A stretch of 54,607 nt of DNA from Pseudoxanthomonas wuyuanensis (lineage in GTDB: Bacteria > Pseudomonadota > Gammaproteobacteria > Xanthomonadales > Xanthomonadaceae): contig NZ_OCND01000015.1 in the NCBI RefSeq assembly GCF_900215535.1, positions 1-54,607 on the forward strand, given 5' to 3'. Shown here piece after piece: positions 1-8,487 of this stretch. Numbering within the stretch: position 1 is the first letter of the stretch; every line of letters begins with the position of its first letter. The notes below the pieces were generated by a model that was given only the letters and a program-made list of their open reading frames with translations, made no database searches and was not told the DNA's origin. Both the position numbers and the translations under genes were made by a program.

Positions 1-505
1 CTCTCCGTCGGGCCGCAGGCTCGTTCCGCTTCGCGGCCCGAACCGGCCGGGCGCAGCGCGCCGGGCGTTCGCCAAGGCGCGCGGCAGTGCCGCGCAAGCC
101 GCCTTGGCTCACCCATGGCCTGCTCTCCGCACCCCCCAGCCCGCCGGCCGTCGCCTTTGGGCAGATGACAAATCGCGACTTCGGGAGGCCATTCTTCGAG
201 CGCCGGTCAGATGTCCAGAAGCCGGTGGTCAGGGTATTGCGGGACCGTCCGCGGCATGGATGCCGTGGAAGAGCCTGCATGGGTGAGGCAAGCGCTTGCG
301 AAGCACGGCTTCGCGCGCAGCCGAACGCCCGCCATCTGCGATGGTGGGCCGGCCCCGCATCGCGGGCATTTACGGCGTGCCTCGCACTGCCCTGGCCACC
401 GGCTTCCACATCGACGTTCCCGGCACGAGGGAGAAGAACCAAAAAAGTCGCTTATTCGATTTGATCCGGTCTTATCCGTGTCAAAAAACGCTTCCCGCCC
501 CGACG
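1..505. other. No supportable gene at left edge
   Basis: I see no convincing gene here. The possible reading frames overlap one another, start without ribosome binding sites and have low-complexity Arg/Pro/Ala-rich translations, as expected of random frames in GC-rich DNA. A short inverted motif around 250-275 looks like a dispersed palindrome. The stretch lies downstream of the minus-strand lipoprotein gene that ends at 506, and no clear terminator is visible. Confidence 0.6.
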
Positions 506-1714
506 CTACGGAACCAGATCCACCCAGACCAGATGATGGTCGCTGCCGTCGGCGATGGCCGCGTCCGGGTGGTCGGCGGCCGGCCAGAACACGCCACTGC
601 CCTGCAGGGAAAAGCCGGTGGACGGCAGCACGTAATCCAGCCGCATCGCGCCTGCCTTGGGGCCGAAATCGCCGGTGACGTGCTCCGGGGCGCCGCGCCT
701 GGCGATGCCTTTTTCCGCATAGGCGCGAGCGGTTTGCGCGCCACCCTCGCTGCGCGGAGTGGCCATCCGCATCACCCGCGGGTGCTCCAGCAGTTCGATG
801 ATGGCCTCATGGCGGCCGTCGCCATCGACCGGATCGTTGTTCAGATCGCCGGCGATCACGAAGCGCGCCTGGGAGGGCAGACCGCCGCAGCGTCCCTGGT
901 CGTCGCATAGCCAGCTTTGGTCGCCGGGAGATAGGTATTCGTGCCACAGGCGGATTTCATCGGCATTGCGGCGACCGTTGCGGTCCTCCGGGCCATCGAA
1001 CACCGGCGGGGTCGGGTGCGAGACCAGAAAGTGCACCGTGCCATGCGGCGTGCGCACCGGTACGTCCCAGTGCGACTTGGAAGACAGCCGCAGCTGTTTC
1101 CAGACCTCATCCGGATAGAAGGCCCCGCGCGAGGCCGGATCGATGGGATTCTGGGCACCGGGCAGCGCGCTCCAGCGCAACAACTGGAAGGTGCGCACGT
1201 CCGCTTCATCGATGGGATACCGCGACAGCACCAGCATGCCGTACTGGCCAGGGTGCAGGCCGTAGCCCCAGGCATCGTTGCCCCGGTCGCGGCCGCTGCC
1301 GCCGGCCGTGCCGTTGCGGTCCAGGTCCAGTCCGCTCTGCACGCCGGTGTTGACCGGAGCAAGATAACGGTAGCGGTAGCGCAGCGGTTCTCCGCCACCG
1401 GGCTGCGCGACTTCAAGGTAGCGTTGCTGGAACAGATCGGCGGCATGGTGCGCGTGGTCGTAGTCGAATTCATTGAGCAACAGCAGATCCGGCCGCGTTT
1501 TCTGCAATACCGCGGCAATCTTGCGCGCATGTCCGCTGTCGCCCTGCAACTGGCGAATCAGTCCGCCGGCTTCATCCGAATACAGCGAGGCGTTGTAGGT
1601 GGCGACGCGCAGCGGGCGCTCGCCGGCATGGGCGGCGGGATCGCCGTGCACATTGACGTTCACGCAGGCGGAAAGGGCAGGCAGCATCAGCAGGGCGTAC
1701 AGGAGTCGGCGCAT
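506..1714 (-). CDS. Exonuclease/endonuclease/phosphatase-family lipoprotein
   Basis: This 402-residue protein belongs to the EEP (DNase I-like) metal-dependent phosphoesterase fold. The visible landmarks come in family order: 'VATYNASLY' near the N-terminus, 'LLLNEFDYD' with the metal-binding Glu, 'SHPTPP', 'AGDLNNDP' (the Asp-x-Asn pair), and the C-terminal 'DYVLPS' and 'SDHHLVWVDL' with the catalytic His. I chose the internal ATG at 1714 because it gives a lipoprotein signal ending in the lipobox LSAC (Cys17); the longer frame would bury that signal behind 55 unlikely residues. It is therefore probably anchored outside the cytoplasm. The substrate (nucleic acid, phospholipid or phosphoinositide) cannot be read from the sequence. 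It is transcribed away from its neighbours. Confidence 0.85.
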   Translation of the reverse strand: MRRLLYALLMLPALSACVNVNVHGDPAAHAGERPLRVATYNASLYSDEAGGLIRQLQGDSGHARKIAAVLQKTRPDLLLLNEFDYDHAHHAADLFQQRYLEVAQPGGGEPLRYRYRYLAPVNTGVQSGLDLDRNGTAGGSGRDRGNDAWGYGLHPGQYGMLVLSRYPIDEADVRTFQLLRWSALPGAQNPIDPASRGAFYPDEVWKQLRLSSKSHWDVPVRTPHGTVHFLVSHPTPPVFDGPEDRNGRRNADEIRLWHEYLSPGDQSWLCDDQGRCGGLPSQARFVIAGDLNNDPVDGDGRHEAIIELLEHPRVMRMATPRSEGGAQTARAYAEKGIARRGAPEHVTGDFGPKAGAMRLDYVLPSTGFSLQGSGVFWPAADHPDAAIADGSDHHLVWVDLVP

Positions 1715-1888
1715 GCGCGGATTCTGCCATGCGTACGAGCGTCGACGATGACAAAAGGCGTACCGATTTCCCGGCGGATCGCCTTCGGGGCGCAACGGCG
1801 GGGCAGGGGCCGCGGCAGACGCGAGGCGCGCCCATGCCGACCGGAGCAGGGATTGCCCCGGCATCCTGCTGCCAGGCACACGATGGTC

Positions 1889-2650
1889 TCAATAATCCCG
1901 GCCAGGACCGCTCAGAAAAGCCTGGCCATCTTGCAGATTGCGCCAATGCTTGCCATCGAACGCCTGCAGCGGCCGGAACCGGCGCTTGTAGTCCATCTTG
2001 AGGTGCCCGTCGATCCAGTAGCCCAGATACAGATGCCTGCGCGATTCGCGCCGCGCCCATTCCAGTTGCCGCAATACCGCCAGCGTGCCCAGGCTGCGCG
2101 CTTCCAGTTCCGGCTCGTAGAACGTGTAGACCGCCGACAGCGCTTCCGGGACCACGTCGGTGACCGCCACCGCCAGCAGCCGTCCATGCTCGCGCAATTC
2201 CAGGAACCGCCCCTGCGACCAACTGCCGATCAGGAACTGGTCGAACTCGCTGGCGCCGTGATCGTCCATGCCGCCCTGGGGGTGGCGGGCGCTGAGGTAG
2301 CGCTGGTACAGCGCCAGATGCTCCGGCGTGCGTTCGGCGGCCACGATGCGCGACTCCACCTGCATGTTGCGCGCCGCACAGCGGCGCTGGCTGCGGTCGG
2401 GCCGGAAATCCTGCACCGGAATCCGCACCGCCACGCAGGCGCGGCAATGCAGGCAGTGCGGGCGATAGACGATGTCGCCGGAGCGGCGGAAACCCCAGCC
2501 CAGCGCATTGGGATAGAACGCAGGCAGGCGCGGATCGCGAGGGTCCAATACCAGATCGCGCGCGCTGCGCTCGGGCCAGTAGCCGCAGGGATGCTCGCCG
2601 GTATGGAACAGGCGCAGGTCGTCGGCCGGGAGTATCGAATCGGTGCCCAT
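1889..2650 (-). CDS. bpt: Aspartate/glutamate leucyltransferase (Bpt)
   Basis: The 253-residue product matches the bacterial L/F-independent leucyltransferase that moves leucine from Leu-tRNA onto N-terminal Asp or Glu, marking proteins for ClpS/ClpAP degradation (N-end rule). Recognisable parts are '[18 protein letters not shown]' near the N-terminus, the cysteine-rich '[18 protein letters not shown]', and the GNAT-like C-terminal half with '[15 protein letters not shown]' and '[16 protein letters not shown]'. Length is typical for the family. The gene starts 3 bases after the stop of the PAP2-like gene upstream on the same strand, so the two probably share a transcript. Confidence 0.93.
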   Translation of the reverse strand: MGTDSILPADDLRLFHTGEHPCGYWPERSARDLVLDPRDPRLPAFYPNALGWGFRRSGDIVYRPHCLHCRACVAVRIPVQDFRPDRSQRRCAARNMQVESRIVAAERTPEHLALYQRYLSARHPQGGMDDHGASEFDQFLIGSWSQGRFLELREHGRLLAVAVTDVVPEALSAVYTFYEPELEARSLGTLAVLRQLEWARRESRRHLYLGYWIDGHLKMDYKRRFRPLQAFDGKHWRNLQDGQAFLSGPGRDY

Positions 2651-2653
2651 GGC

Positions 2654-3235
2654 TCAGTCCGCCATGCCATAGGCGAATCGCCAGAACGCCCACCCCGCCA
2701 GTGCGCCGGCCAGCGCGCCTGCCAGCAGATCGCGCGGCACATGCCGTTGCAGGCGCAATCGCGACCAGGCAACGGCCGCTGCAAACGCCAGCGCTGCCAG
2801 CGCCCAGGCGGCGCCCTGGTGCGACAGCAGCGCCGCGGCGAACACGACGAACGCCATATGCAGCGACAGCTTGCACCAACGCGCGCTCAGCAGCGCGATG
2901 GCGATCAGCGCAGCCGACAGCGCCAGACCCCACGCCAACTCGACAGGCCCGCGCCATGCGGCCAGTGCGGCGGCCGCGAGCAGCGCCATCAGCAGGAACC
3001 GGTTGAGCGTGCGGCGTTCGCCGTGTTCGCTGGCATCGACATGGCGCCAGCGACCGCGCCGGACCTGCCAGACCGAGTACGTCATCACCAGCAGCGCGAA
3101 CAACGTGAAGACCGCCGCCAGCCAGACCGTGTCGCGGCCGTCGCCCCGGCCCGACGCCAGTACCAATGCCGCCAACGGCAGCACCAGCATCGGGTGGCCG
3201 AGGATGGAAACCGCGCGGGCCAGGGTCTGGGACAT
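2654..3235 (-). CDS. PAP2-superfamily-like membrane protein
   Basis: This is a 193-residue integral membrane protein with about six hydrophobic segments. A C-terminal 'SRLRLQRHVPRD' fits the third PAP2 phosphatase motif (SR-x5-H-x3-D) exactly. A 'KLSLHMAF' segment sits where PSGH would be but keeps only the His, and the first motif (K-x6-RP) is not evident, so catalytic activity is doubtful. I chose the start at 3235 because translation upstream of it passes through the neighbouring repeat element. The gene runs directly into bpt (3 bases apart). A lipid phosphatase relative or a catalytically decayed member are both possible. Confidence 0.6.
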   Translation of the reverse strand: MSQTLARAVSILGHPMLVLPLAALVLASGRGDGRDTVWLAAVFTLFALLVMTYSVWQVRRGRWRHVDASEHGERRTLNRFLLMALLAAAALAAWRGPVELAWGLALSAALIAIALLSARWCKLSLHMAFVVFAAALLSHQGAAWALAALAFAAAVAWSRLRLQRHVPRDLLAGALAGALAGWAFWRFAYGMAD

Positions 3236-3281
3236 GCTGGCAGCATACTGCGCGCCGCCCATCGCGTGGGCTGCGACTGTC

Positions 3282-3503
3282 CAGGGGCTGTTGACGTTTC
3301 CCGAGCAGGCCGCGTTGGGTCTGGCGGCTTGCCAGGCCCAACCCGCAGAGCCTGCCCCGTACATGATGCGGGGGGCCGGATTTGCGCGCGCTCAGAGCCG
3401 TGTCATCGCTCGGGCGTGGACGGACGTCCACTTCCTCGCTCTTCCTTGCCCTGAACGCGCGCAAGTGCGGCGCGACCTGCTCGGGAAACGTCAACAGCCC
3501 CTG
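3282..3503. repeat. MITE-like element with 33-bp terminal inverted repeats
   Basis: The arms at 3282-3314 and 3471-3503 are 33 bases long and inverted, with one mismatch. They enclose about 156 bases that hold smaller hairpins (for example around 3315-3345, and 'GTGGAC..GTCCAC' near 3418-3432). There is no coding capacity for a transposase. The element fills the divergent gap between the PAP2-like gene and the EF-hand gene, so it may carry or disrupt their promoters. The MITE-like class is inferred from structure; I cannot check the copy number. Confidence 0.65.
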
Positions 3504-3591
3504 AACGCGCCGGTCCGCGGGTCAACCGCCGCCGCCGCCGGGCGTTGACAGCAGCAGTGGCGCACGCTGCGCCCCGTATCGAGGAGACCGA

Positions 3592-4335
3592 ATGATGACC
3601 CGCAAGACCCTGCTGATGATGGCCGTACTGACCGCGCTGGGCGCCGGCAGCGCGATTGCCGCGACCACCCCGGACACCGCCGGCAAGCGCGCCGAGCGCA
3701 TCAAACTGGACGCCAATGGCGATGGCTTTATCGACCGCGCCGAGGCGGCCGCGCATCCGCGCCTGGCCGCGATGTTCGACGAACTGGACAAGAACAAGGA
3801 TGGCAAGCTGTCGGCCGACGAGCGTCCGCAGCGCGATGGCCGTTGGGGGCACAAGGGCCATCGCGGCCACGATGGCCACGCCGGCATGCGCGGGCCGGAC
3901 TTTACCCGTGGCAATCTGGATACCGACAAGGATGGCCGCATCAGTCGCGCCGAAGCCGCCGCTGACGAGAAGTTCGCAGGCCGCTTCGACGCCATGGATC
4001 TCAACAAGGACGGCTTTGTCGACCGCGCCGATCACGAAGCGCGCGCCAAGCAGCGCCACGATCAGTGGTTTGCTGCTGCCGATACCGACAAGGACGGCAA
4101 GTTGAGCCGCGCCGAATTCGACGCCGCCCACGGCAAGCGCCGTGACGAGGCGCGCCAGCGCATGCAGGCCGGTGCGGCCGAACGTTTCGCGGCGATGGAC
4201 AGCAACAAGGACGGCAAGATCAGCCGCGACGAAGCCAAGGGCAGTCCGCGCCTGGCCGAGCGCTTCGAGCAGTTGGACGCCAACAAGGATGGCTTCCTGG
4301 GCAAGGAAGAACTGCAAAAGCGCATGCAGCGCTGA
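3592..4335 (+). CDS. Secreted protein with seven EF-hand calcium loops
   Basis: This is a 247-residue protein with a signal peptide cleaved near residue 23 (after AIA). Seven canonical 12-residue EF-hand loops begin at about residues 40, 66, 110, 136, 164, 203 and 229; an example is 'DANGDGFIDRAE'. Loop 4 ends in Asp instead of the usual Glu. Loops 2 and 3 are separated by a Gly/His-rich linker (about 84-99, 'GHKGHRGHDGHAG') that could bind transition metals. The ATG at 3592 follows GAGGAG; a second ATG comes directly after it. Likely roles are periplasmic or extracellular calcium binding or buffering. A hairpin follows the gene. Confidence 0.88.
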   Translation: MMTRKTLLMMAVLTALGAGSAIAATTPDTAGKRAERIKLDANGDGFIDRAEAAAHPRLAAMFDELDKNKDGKLSADERPQRDGRWGHKGHRGHDGHAGMRGPDFTRGNLDTDKDGRISRAEAAADEKFAGRFDAMDLNKDGFVDRADHEARAKQRHDQWFAAADTDKDGKLSRAEFDAAHGKRRDEARQRMQAGAAERFAAMDSNKDGKISRDEAKGSPRLAERFEQLDANKDGFLGKEELQKRMQR

Positions 4336-4360
4336 GTGCCGATCGCTGCGTGCGCAACAT

Positions 4361-4390
4361 GAGCCCCATGCCGGCAGTGGCATGGGGCTC
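4361..4390. terminator. Hairpin between convergent genes
   Basis: A perfect 12-bp stem (4361-4372 with 4379-4390, 6-base loop) lies 25 bases after the EF-hand stop codon and before the end of the convergent sigma-factor gene. There is no T-tract on either side, so it may act as a bidirectional barrier or mRNA stabiliser instead of a classical intrinsic terminator. Confidence 0.5.
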
Positions 4391-4423
4391 TCGCCGACGG
4401 CAGTTCCGTAGGCGGTTCGGGTG

Positions 4424-5569
4424 TCAGAGAATCAGGCGGCCGGTGGCTACCAATGCGTACAGGATTGCCGCCATCGCGATCGCGCTTCCCACCAGCGGCC
4501 CTGTGACCTTGCAGAGCCGGGTCTTGCGCAGCTTGAGTGCGGTGCCGGCGGGATCGAGCTGCAGGTCGCGATCGCGGCGCCGTTTGAGAATGCGCGGCAG
4601 CCAGCGGAGGGAGGACCAGTTGACGCCGATGATGTAAAGCAGGGTCAGCGACACATGCGGAATCCAGCCCGGCAGCGGCTTCAACCCTATCGCAGCAACG
4701 ATGAACACCACGATCAACGCGCTGTTGAACGCGCCGTAGCGCAGCAGCGCGTCGCGCTCCTGCCGGTCCAGTGGCTCGCGCAGTTGTTTGCGAATACCGA
4801 ACCAGACCGCACCGATGGCCAGCAGCATGCCGGCTGCGATGGCACCGGCCGACGCCCCGAGCAGCTTCAGAAGGCCCTTGCCGGCCAGTGCCGAGCCGGA
4901 GGTCAGCGCCGTTGCCGCTGCCGCCGGTGGCGTGGCGGTCGCCAGCAAGCCGGCAACCGTGGACGCGAATGCGGCCGATGGCGCGCTGGTGCGGGCGAAT
5001 TCGCCGAAGCGTTCGAGCAGGGCTTCACGGACGAATCGGCGCGCCCGCGACAACCGTTTGCGCACGGCCGCGTCGGTCAACCCCAACAGGCTGGCGACCT
5101 GCTGCGAGTTCTGGCTCTCGCGGTAGTACAGCAGCAGCACCTCGCGGCTGTCGGCCGGCAGCGTTGCGATGACTTCGGCCGCGGCCTGCTCCTGTTCGGT
5201 CTGCAGCAGCCGCTCGGCCGGCGTGGGGGCGGTGTCGGCGGCCAGACTGATGGCGATCTCCGCGCTTTCGCCCGACAGCGGCTGCCGGCGGCGGGCACGC
5301 AGATGATCCCGGGCCAGGTTGCGGGTGATCTGGCGCAGCCATGGCAGGAAGCTGTCCGGATTCTTCAATCCGCCCAATTGTTGCCAGGCACGCAGGAACG
5401 CTTCCTGCGCAATGTCCTCGCTGGCCTGGACATCGCGGGTGACGGCCAGGGCAATGGCGGTAACGGTGTTCTGGCAGGCGGCGACAATCCGGGTGTAGGC
5501 GCGACCGTCGCCGCCGATGGCGGCGGGGAGGGCATCCTGAAGCATCAGTTCCAAGGCTTGGACGTTCAT
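4424..5569 (-). CDS. ECF sigma factor fused to a membrane domain (copy 1)
   Basis: The 381-residue product has a sigma-70 region 2 ('RDVQASEDIAQEAFLRAWQ', about 45-63) and a region 4 helix-turn-helix ('SREVLLLYYRESQNSQQVA' onward, then 'AVRKRLSRARRFV'). About 190 extra residues follow, with an Ala-rich stretch and three to four predicted membrane segments. Typical ECF factors end soon after region 4, so the C-terminal half may be a built-in anti-sigma or sensor part; that is inference. The ATG at 5569 fits the paralogue's start, and an ECF-like promoter (5603-5628) sits 34 bases upstream. Its nearest relative is the adjacent copy 2, pointing to tandem duplication. Confidence 0.85.
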   Translation of the reverse strand: MNVQALELMLQDALPAAIGGDGRAYTRIVAACQNTVTAIALAVTRDVQASEDIAQEAFLRAWQQLGGLKNPDSFLPWLRQITRNLARDHLRARRRQPLSGESAEIAISLAADTAPTPAERLLQTEQEQAAAEVIATLPADSREVLLLYYRESQNSQQVASLLGLTDAAVRKRLSRARRFVREALLERFGEFARTSAPSAAFASTVAGLLATATPPAAAATALTSGSALAGKGLLKLLGASAGAIAAGMLLAIGAVWFGIRKQLREPLDRQERDALLRYGAFNSALIVVFIVAAIGLKPLPGWIPHVSLTLLYIIGVNWSSLRWLPRILKRRRDRDLQLDPAGTALKLRKTRLCKVTGPLVGSAIAMAAILYALVATGRLIL

Positions 5570-5602
5570 GGCGGTCGTCGGCGAGTTGGCTATGAATGCA
5601 GG

Positions 5603-5628
5603 GACGACGCGCTGACGCGGTTGTGACC
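5603..5628 (-). promoter_or_regulatory. Putative ECF promoter, GGTCACA-N15-CGTC
   Basis: Read on the minus strand, GGTCACA (5622-5628) is followed after exactly 15 bases by CGTC (5603-5606), with the ATG 34 bases further on. The same two boxes with the same 15-base spacing precede the paralogous sigma gene. The layout resembles published ECF promoters of the TGTCACA/CGTC type. Autoregulation by these sigma factors is inferred. Confidence 0.6.
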
Positions 5629-5639
5629 GTGCGTTCTGC

Positions 5640-6833
5640 TCAGCGCAGGAATACCCAGGCAAACACGGCCACGACGAACACATTGGCGATCAGCACGCCA
5701 GTGCGGCCGTACATGGCTTCGTAGGTCCAGTTGACGCCTGCGCGGCCGCGGCGGGCATTGGAGCGGGCCAACAGCGGCGCCATGATCCGTTGCAATGGCA
5801 CCAGGCATTGGTAGTTGATGACGATCATGCCGGCCAGCGAATATAGCGCTATCGGCAGCCAGTGCTGGGTCAGGCTCACCACCAGCAGCACGCCCAGGCT
5901 GAACACTGCGGCAGTGGCGGTGTTGAGAAAGACAAAACCGCGGATCTGCCGGCGTTCGTCGGCGGTTTCGGCAAAGCGCAGCAGGAAAAGACCGCCCAGA
6001 TAACAGCCGAGCATGCCGCCCAGCAGCGCTGGCAGCACAACCTGAAGATTCATTCCGTCAATCACCGAACCCAACGCGCCCAGCGCGACGCCGCCATTGA
6101 CGGTGGACGCGCCCAGGCTGCCGGCTCCGAGCTTGCCGGCCGCGCCGGTGCCCACCGCGCCACCGCCGATGATGGCCGCGGCACTGGCCGCAGGCGCCGC
6201 CACCATCAACGCGCTGCTGACCATCGTGGCAAAGGCCACGCTTGGCGCACTGGCGCGGGCGAACTCGCCAAAACGCCGCAGCATTTCCTCGCGCACGCTG
6301 CCGCGCGCCCGCGACAGCCGCTTGCGCACGGCGGCATCGCTCAACCCCAGCAGGCTGGCGACCTGTTGCGAACTCTGCCCTTCGCGGTAGTACAGCAGCA
6401 GCGCTTCGCGGCTGTCCTCGGGCAGCGCGGAAATGATCTCGGTGGCGACGATCTCCTGCTCGGTCCGCAGCAGTTGCTCCGCTGGCGTCGGCGAGGGATC
6501 GGCGGCCATGCCGATGGCGATTTCGGCGCCTTCGCCGGTCAACGGCCGGTGGCTGTTGCCGCGCAGATGGTCGCGGGCCAGGTTGCGGGTGATCTGGCGC
6601 AGCCAGGGCAGGAAGCTGGTGCTGTTCTTCAGCCGGTCCAGTTGCTGCCAGGCTTTCAGGAAGGCCTCCTGGGCGATGTCCTCGCTGGCCTGCACGTCGC
6701 GGGTAATGGCCAGGGCGATGGCGGTGACGGTGTTCTGGCAGGCCATCACGATGCGGCCGTAGGCGTTGCGGTCGCCGCCGGCAGCGGCCGGCAGTTCGGT
6801 TTGCAGCATCAGTTCCAGCATTTGCGCGTTCAT
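5640..6833 (-). CDS. ECF sigma factor fused to a membrane domain (copy 2)
   Basis: This is a 397-residue paralogue of the gene downstream. The sigma regions are near-identical in sequence ('RDVQASEDIAQEAFLKAWQ' in region 2; 'YYREGQSSQQVASLLGLSD' in region 4). The C-terminal halves have diverged: this copy has a Gly/Ala-rich linker and four or five hydrophobic segments, including one ending at the C-terminus. The stop lies 70 bases before the other copy's start. Its own GGTCACA-N15-CGTC promoter lies 35 bases upstream of the ATG. Conserved sigma parts with diverged membrane parts suggest two sensors feeding one regulon, which is inference. Confidence 0.85.
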   Translation of the reverse strand: MNAQMLELMLQTELPAAAGGDRNAYGRIVMACQNTVTAIALAITRDVQASEDIAQEAFLKAWQQLDRLKNSTSFLPWLRQITRNLARDHLRGNSHRPLTGEGAEIAIGMAADPSPTPAEQLLRTEQEIVATEIISALPEDSREALLLYYREGQSSQQVASLLGLSDAAVRKRLSRARGSVREEMLRRFGEFARASAPSVAFATMVSSALMVAAPAASAAAIIGGGAVGTGAAGKLGAGSLGASTVNGGVALGALGSVIDGMNLQVVLPALLGGMLGCYLGGLFLLRFAETADERRQIRGFVFLNTATAAVFSLGVLLVVSLTQHWLPIALYSLAGMIVINYQCLVPLQRIMAPLLARSNARRGRAGVNWTYEAMYGRTGVLIANVFVVAVFAWVFLR

Positions 6834-6867
6834 TGCAGGCTCGTGGCGGCGTGGGTCATGGTGACCA

Positions 6868-6893
6868 GACGACCGAGCGCGCAGAATGTGACC
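6868..6893 (-). promoter_or_regulatory. Putative ECF promoter, GGTCACA-N15-CGTC
   Basis: On the minus strand GGTCACA is at 6887-6893 and CGTC at 6868-6871, again 15 bases apart and 35 bases from the ATG. The agreement with the site before the other sigma gene, in both spacing and distance to the start, is the main support. Confidence 0.6.
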
Positions 6894-6903
6894 GCCACGG
6901 CGC

Positions 6904-7410
6904 TCACTCCGAAGGTGGGCGAATCTGGATGCGGACCTCTTCTTCCTCTTCCGCCGGTGGCGCCGGTTCGGCGGGCGTGGCCGCCGGCGCTGCGGGAACC
7001 GCAGGCGCGGGCGCTGGCGGCGGGGCTCGGTGGCGGAACACGGTCAGCACCGCGGCGGCGGCGATCAGCGCCAGCAGCATCAGGCGTATCCGCCAGGCCC
7101 AGGAACGGCGCGGCGCCGGCTCATCGACGGCTGCGGCAAAGGTCAGCGAAGGGCCGGTGCCGGGACGGGTGGTTTCCAGCAGGCCGGCCGCGCGCAACAG
7201 TTCCCGCGCCCGCGGTTGATCCTCGGCATGGCGCACCCACAATGCGGATTGCTGGCTCAACACGACCGGGTCGTTGTAGCTGAACTGGCTGCCGCGCTTG
7301 CTCTTGTACGAGCGCGGACGGCTGATATAGACCTCGATACCGGCATCGGACAGCAGCTTGGCGACGCCTTCGACGGTTTCCAGACGCTGGCTGGTAAAGA
7401 CCTGCCTCAT
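6904..7410 (-). CDS. Small membrane protein with N-terminal DUF2007-like part
   Basis: This 168-residue protein starts with a soluble domain of about 70 residues ('VFTSQRLETVEGVAKLLSDA' and 'AGIEVYISRPRSYKS'). A linker, one membrane segment (about 108-125) and an Ala/Pro-rich tail ending in a run of Glu follow. The N-terminus resembles the putative signal-transducing DUF2007 family, and in Xanthomonas such proteins are often called 'pathogenicity-like'; that name carries no known function. Its stop and start place it between tesB (6 bases upstream) and the sigma genes, so it is probably co-transcribed with tesB. Confidence 0.6.
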   Translation of the reverse strand: MRQVFTSQRLETVEGVAKLLSDAGIEVYISRPRSYKSKRGSQFSYNDPVVLSQQSALWVRHAEDQPRARELLRAAGLLETTRPGTGPSLTFAAAVDEPAPRRSWAWRIRLMLLALIAAAAVLTVFRHRAPPPAPAPAVPAAPAATPAEPAPPAEEEEEVRIQIRPPSE

Positions 7411-7416
7411 CGGCGT

Positions 7417-8331
7417 TTACTCCTTGGCCGGAACCAGCAGGGCGGTCTGCGCATCCGGAACCACCCGGATCAGGCCTTCCTGCGCGGTGCTGGCCACCAG
7501 TTTGCCGCTGCGGTCGAAAATCTGCCCGCGCGCCAGCCCGCGTGCGTTCTGCGCACTGGGACTGTCGATCGCATACAGCAGCCAGTCGTCGGCACGGAAC
7601 GGGCGGTGGAACCACAGCGCGTGATCCAGCGAGGCCATCTGCACGTTCGGCTGGTAGTAGCTGATGCCGTGCGGGTAGTTGGCGGTGCCCAGCAACTGGA
7701 AATCCGAGGCGTAGGCCAGCAGCGCGCGATGCAGTTCCGGCGAATCGCCGACCGGTTCGCTGAGCCGGAACCACACTTGCTGGAACGGCGGGCGCTTGGG
7801 CGGATTGAGTTCGTCGCGGGGGTAGACATGGCGGAATTCGAACGGCCCGCGTCGCGACATCCAGCGCTGCACCTTGGGCGGCAGCGTGGCCATCACCTCG
7901 GCCGGCACCGCGGGCGCGGGTTCGATATCTTCCGGCCGCGGCACCTCGGGCATCGACAGCTGATGCTCCACCCCAGGTTCCGGCGCCTGGAACGAGGCCG
8001 CGCAGAAGAAGATCACCTTGCCATGCTGGATCGCGGTGACCCGGCGCACCGAAAAACTGCCGCCATCGCGGGTGCGGTCCACGTCGTAGACGATCGGCGC
8101 GTCGATGTCGCCTGCGCGCAGGAAATAGGCATGCAGCGAATGCGCGCGGCGGCCGCCGGCGGGATCCACCGTGGCCTGCGCGGCCGACAGCGCCTGGCCC
8201 AGCACCTGCCCGCCGAACACGTACTTGGTGCCGATATCGCGGCTCTGGCCGCGGAACAGGTTGTCTTCCAGCCGTTCCAGCGACAGTAGCTCGATCAGTT
8301 CGGAGACGACGGGTTCGGGCGTTGGGGACAA
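7417..8331 (-). CDS. tesB: Acyl-CoA thioesterase II (TesB), TTG start
   Basis: This is a double hot-dog thioesterase that hydrolyses acyl-CoA to free fatty acid and CoA. 'LEDNLFRGQSRDIGTKYVFG' and 'GGQVLGQALSAAQATV' mark the first domain; 'ANYPHGISYYQPNVQMASLD' and 'DHALWFHRPFRADDWLLY' mark the second, with the Asp of the catalytic site in 'ASLDHA'. The family begins only a few residues before 'VVSELIELLSLERL', and the only start codon there in frame is TTG at 8329-8331 (304 residues). A longer frame exists but its N-terminus is Arg-rich and crosses the promoter. A TATAAT box lies about 32 bases upstream of the TTG. Confidence 0.9.
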   Translation of the reverse strand: MSPTPEPVVSELIELLSLERLEDNLFRGQSRDIGTKYVFGGQVLGQALSAAQATVDPAGGRRAHSLHAYFLRAGDIDAPIVYDVDRTRDGGSFSVRRVTAIQHGKVIFFCAASFQAPEPGVEHQLSMPEVPRPEDIEPAPAVPAEVMATLPPKVQRWMSRRGPFEFRHVYPRDELNPPKRPPFQQVWFRLSEPVGDSPELHRALLAYASDFQLLGTANYPHGISYYQPNVQMASLDHALWFHRPFRADDWLLYAIDSPSAQNARGLARGQIFDRSGKLVASTAQEGLIRVVPDAQTALLVPAKE

Positions 8332-8362
8332 GAGACGGAGCCTGGGATGCGGAATGCCCGAA

Positions 8363-8368
8363 ATTATA
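8363..8368 (-). promoter_or_regulatory. TATAAT -10 box of tesB
   Basis: A perfect TATAAT is read on the minus strand in a GC-rich surrounding, about 32 bases before the TTG start chosen for tesB. Its position supports the TTG choice, because the longer reading frame would start upstream of this promoter. Confidence 0.5.
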
Positions 8369-8487
8369 CCGGCGCCCCACCGTGGCCGTAGCCGTGCAGG
8401 GCGGGCCCCGGCGCGCCGGACCAGGTGTCGCCATGTCCGTCGCGCCACGTCGCGGCGCCGCCGGGCGCCCCGAACCTGCATACCCGG

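Noticed and set aside
941..3454. An 837-residue plus-strand open frame
   Set aside because: It lies opposite the exonuclease, bpt and PAP2-like genes, whose motifs are clear. The translation is Arg/Gln/Ala-rich with no recognisable domain, as expected from the complement of GC-rich genes.
3501..3545. GGTCAAC...CGTT before the EF-hand gene as a third ECF promoter
   Set aside because: Both boxes deviate from the pair shared by the sigma genes and the spacing is 16, so the match is too weak to claim.
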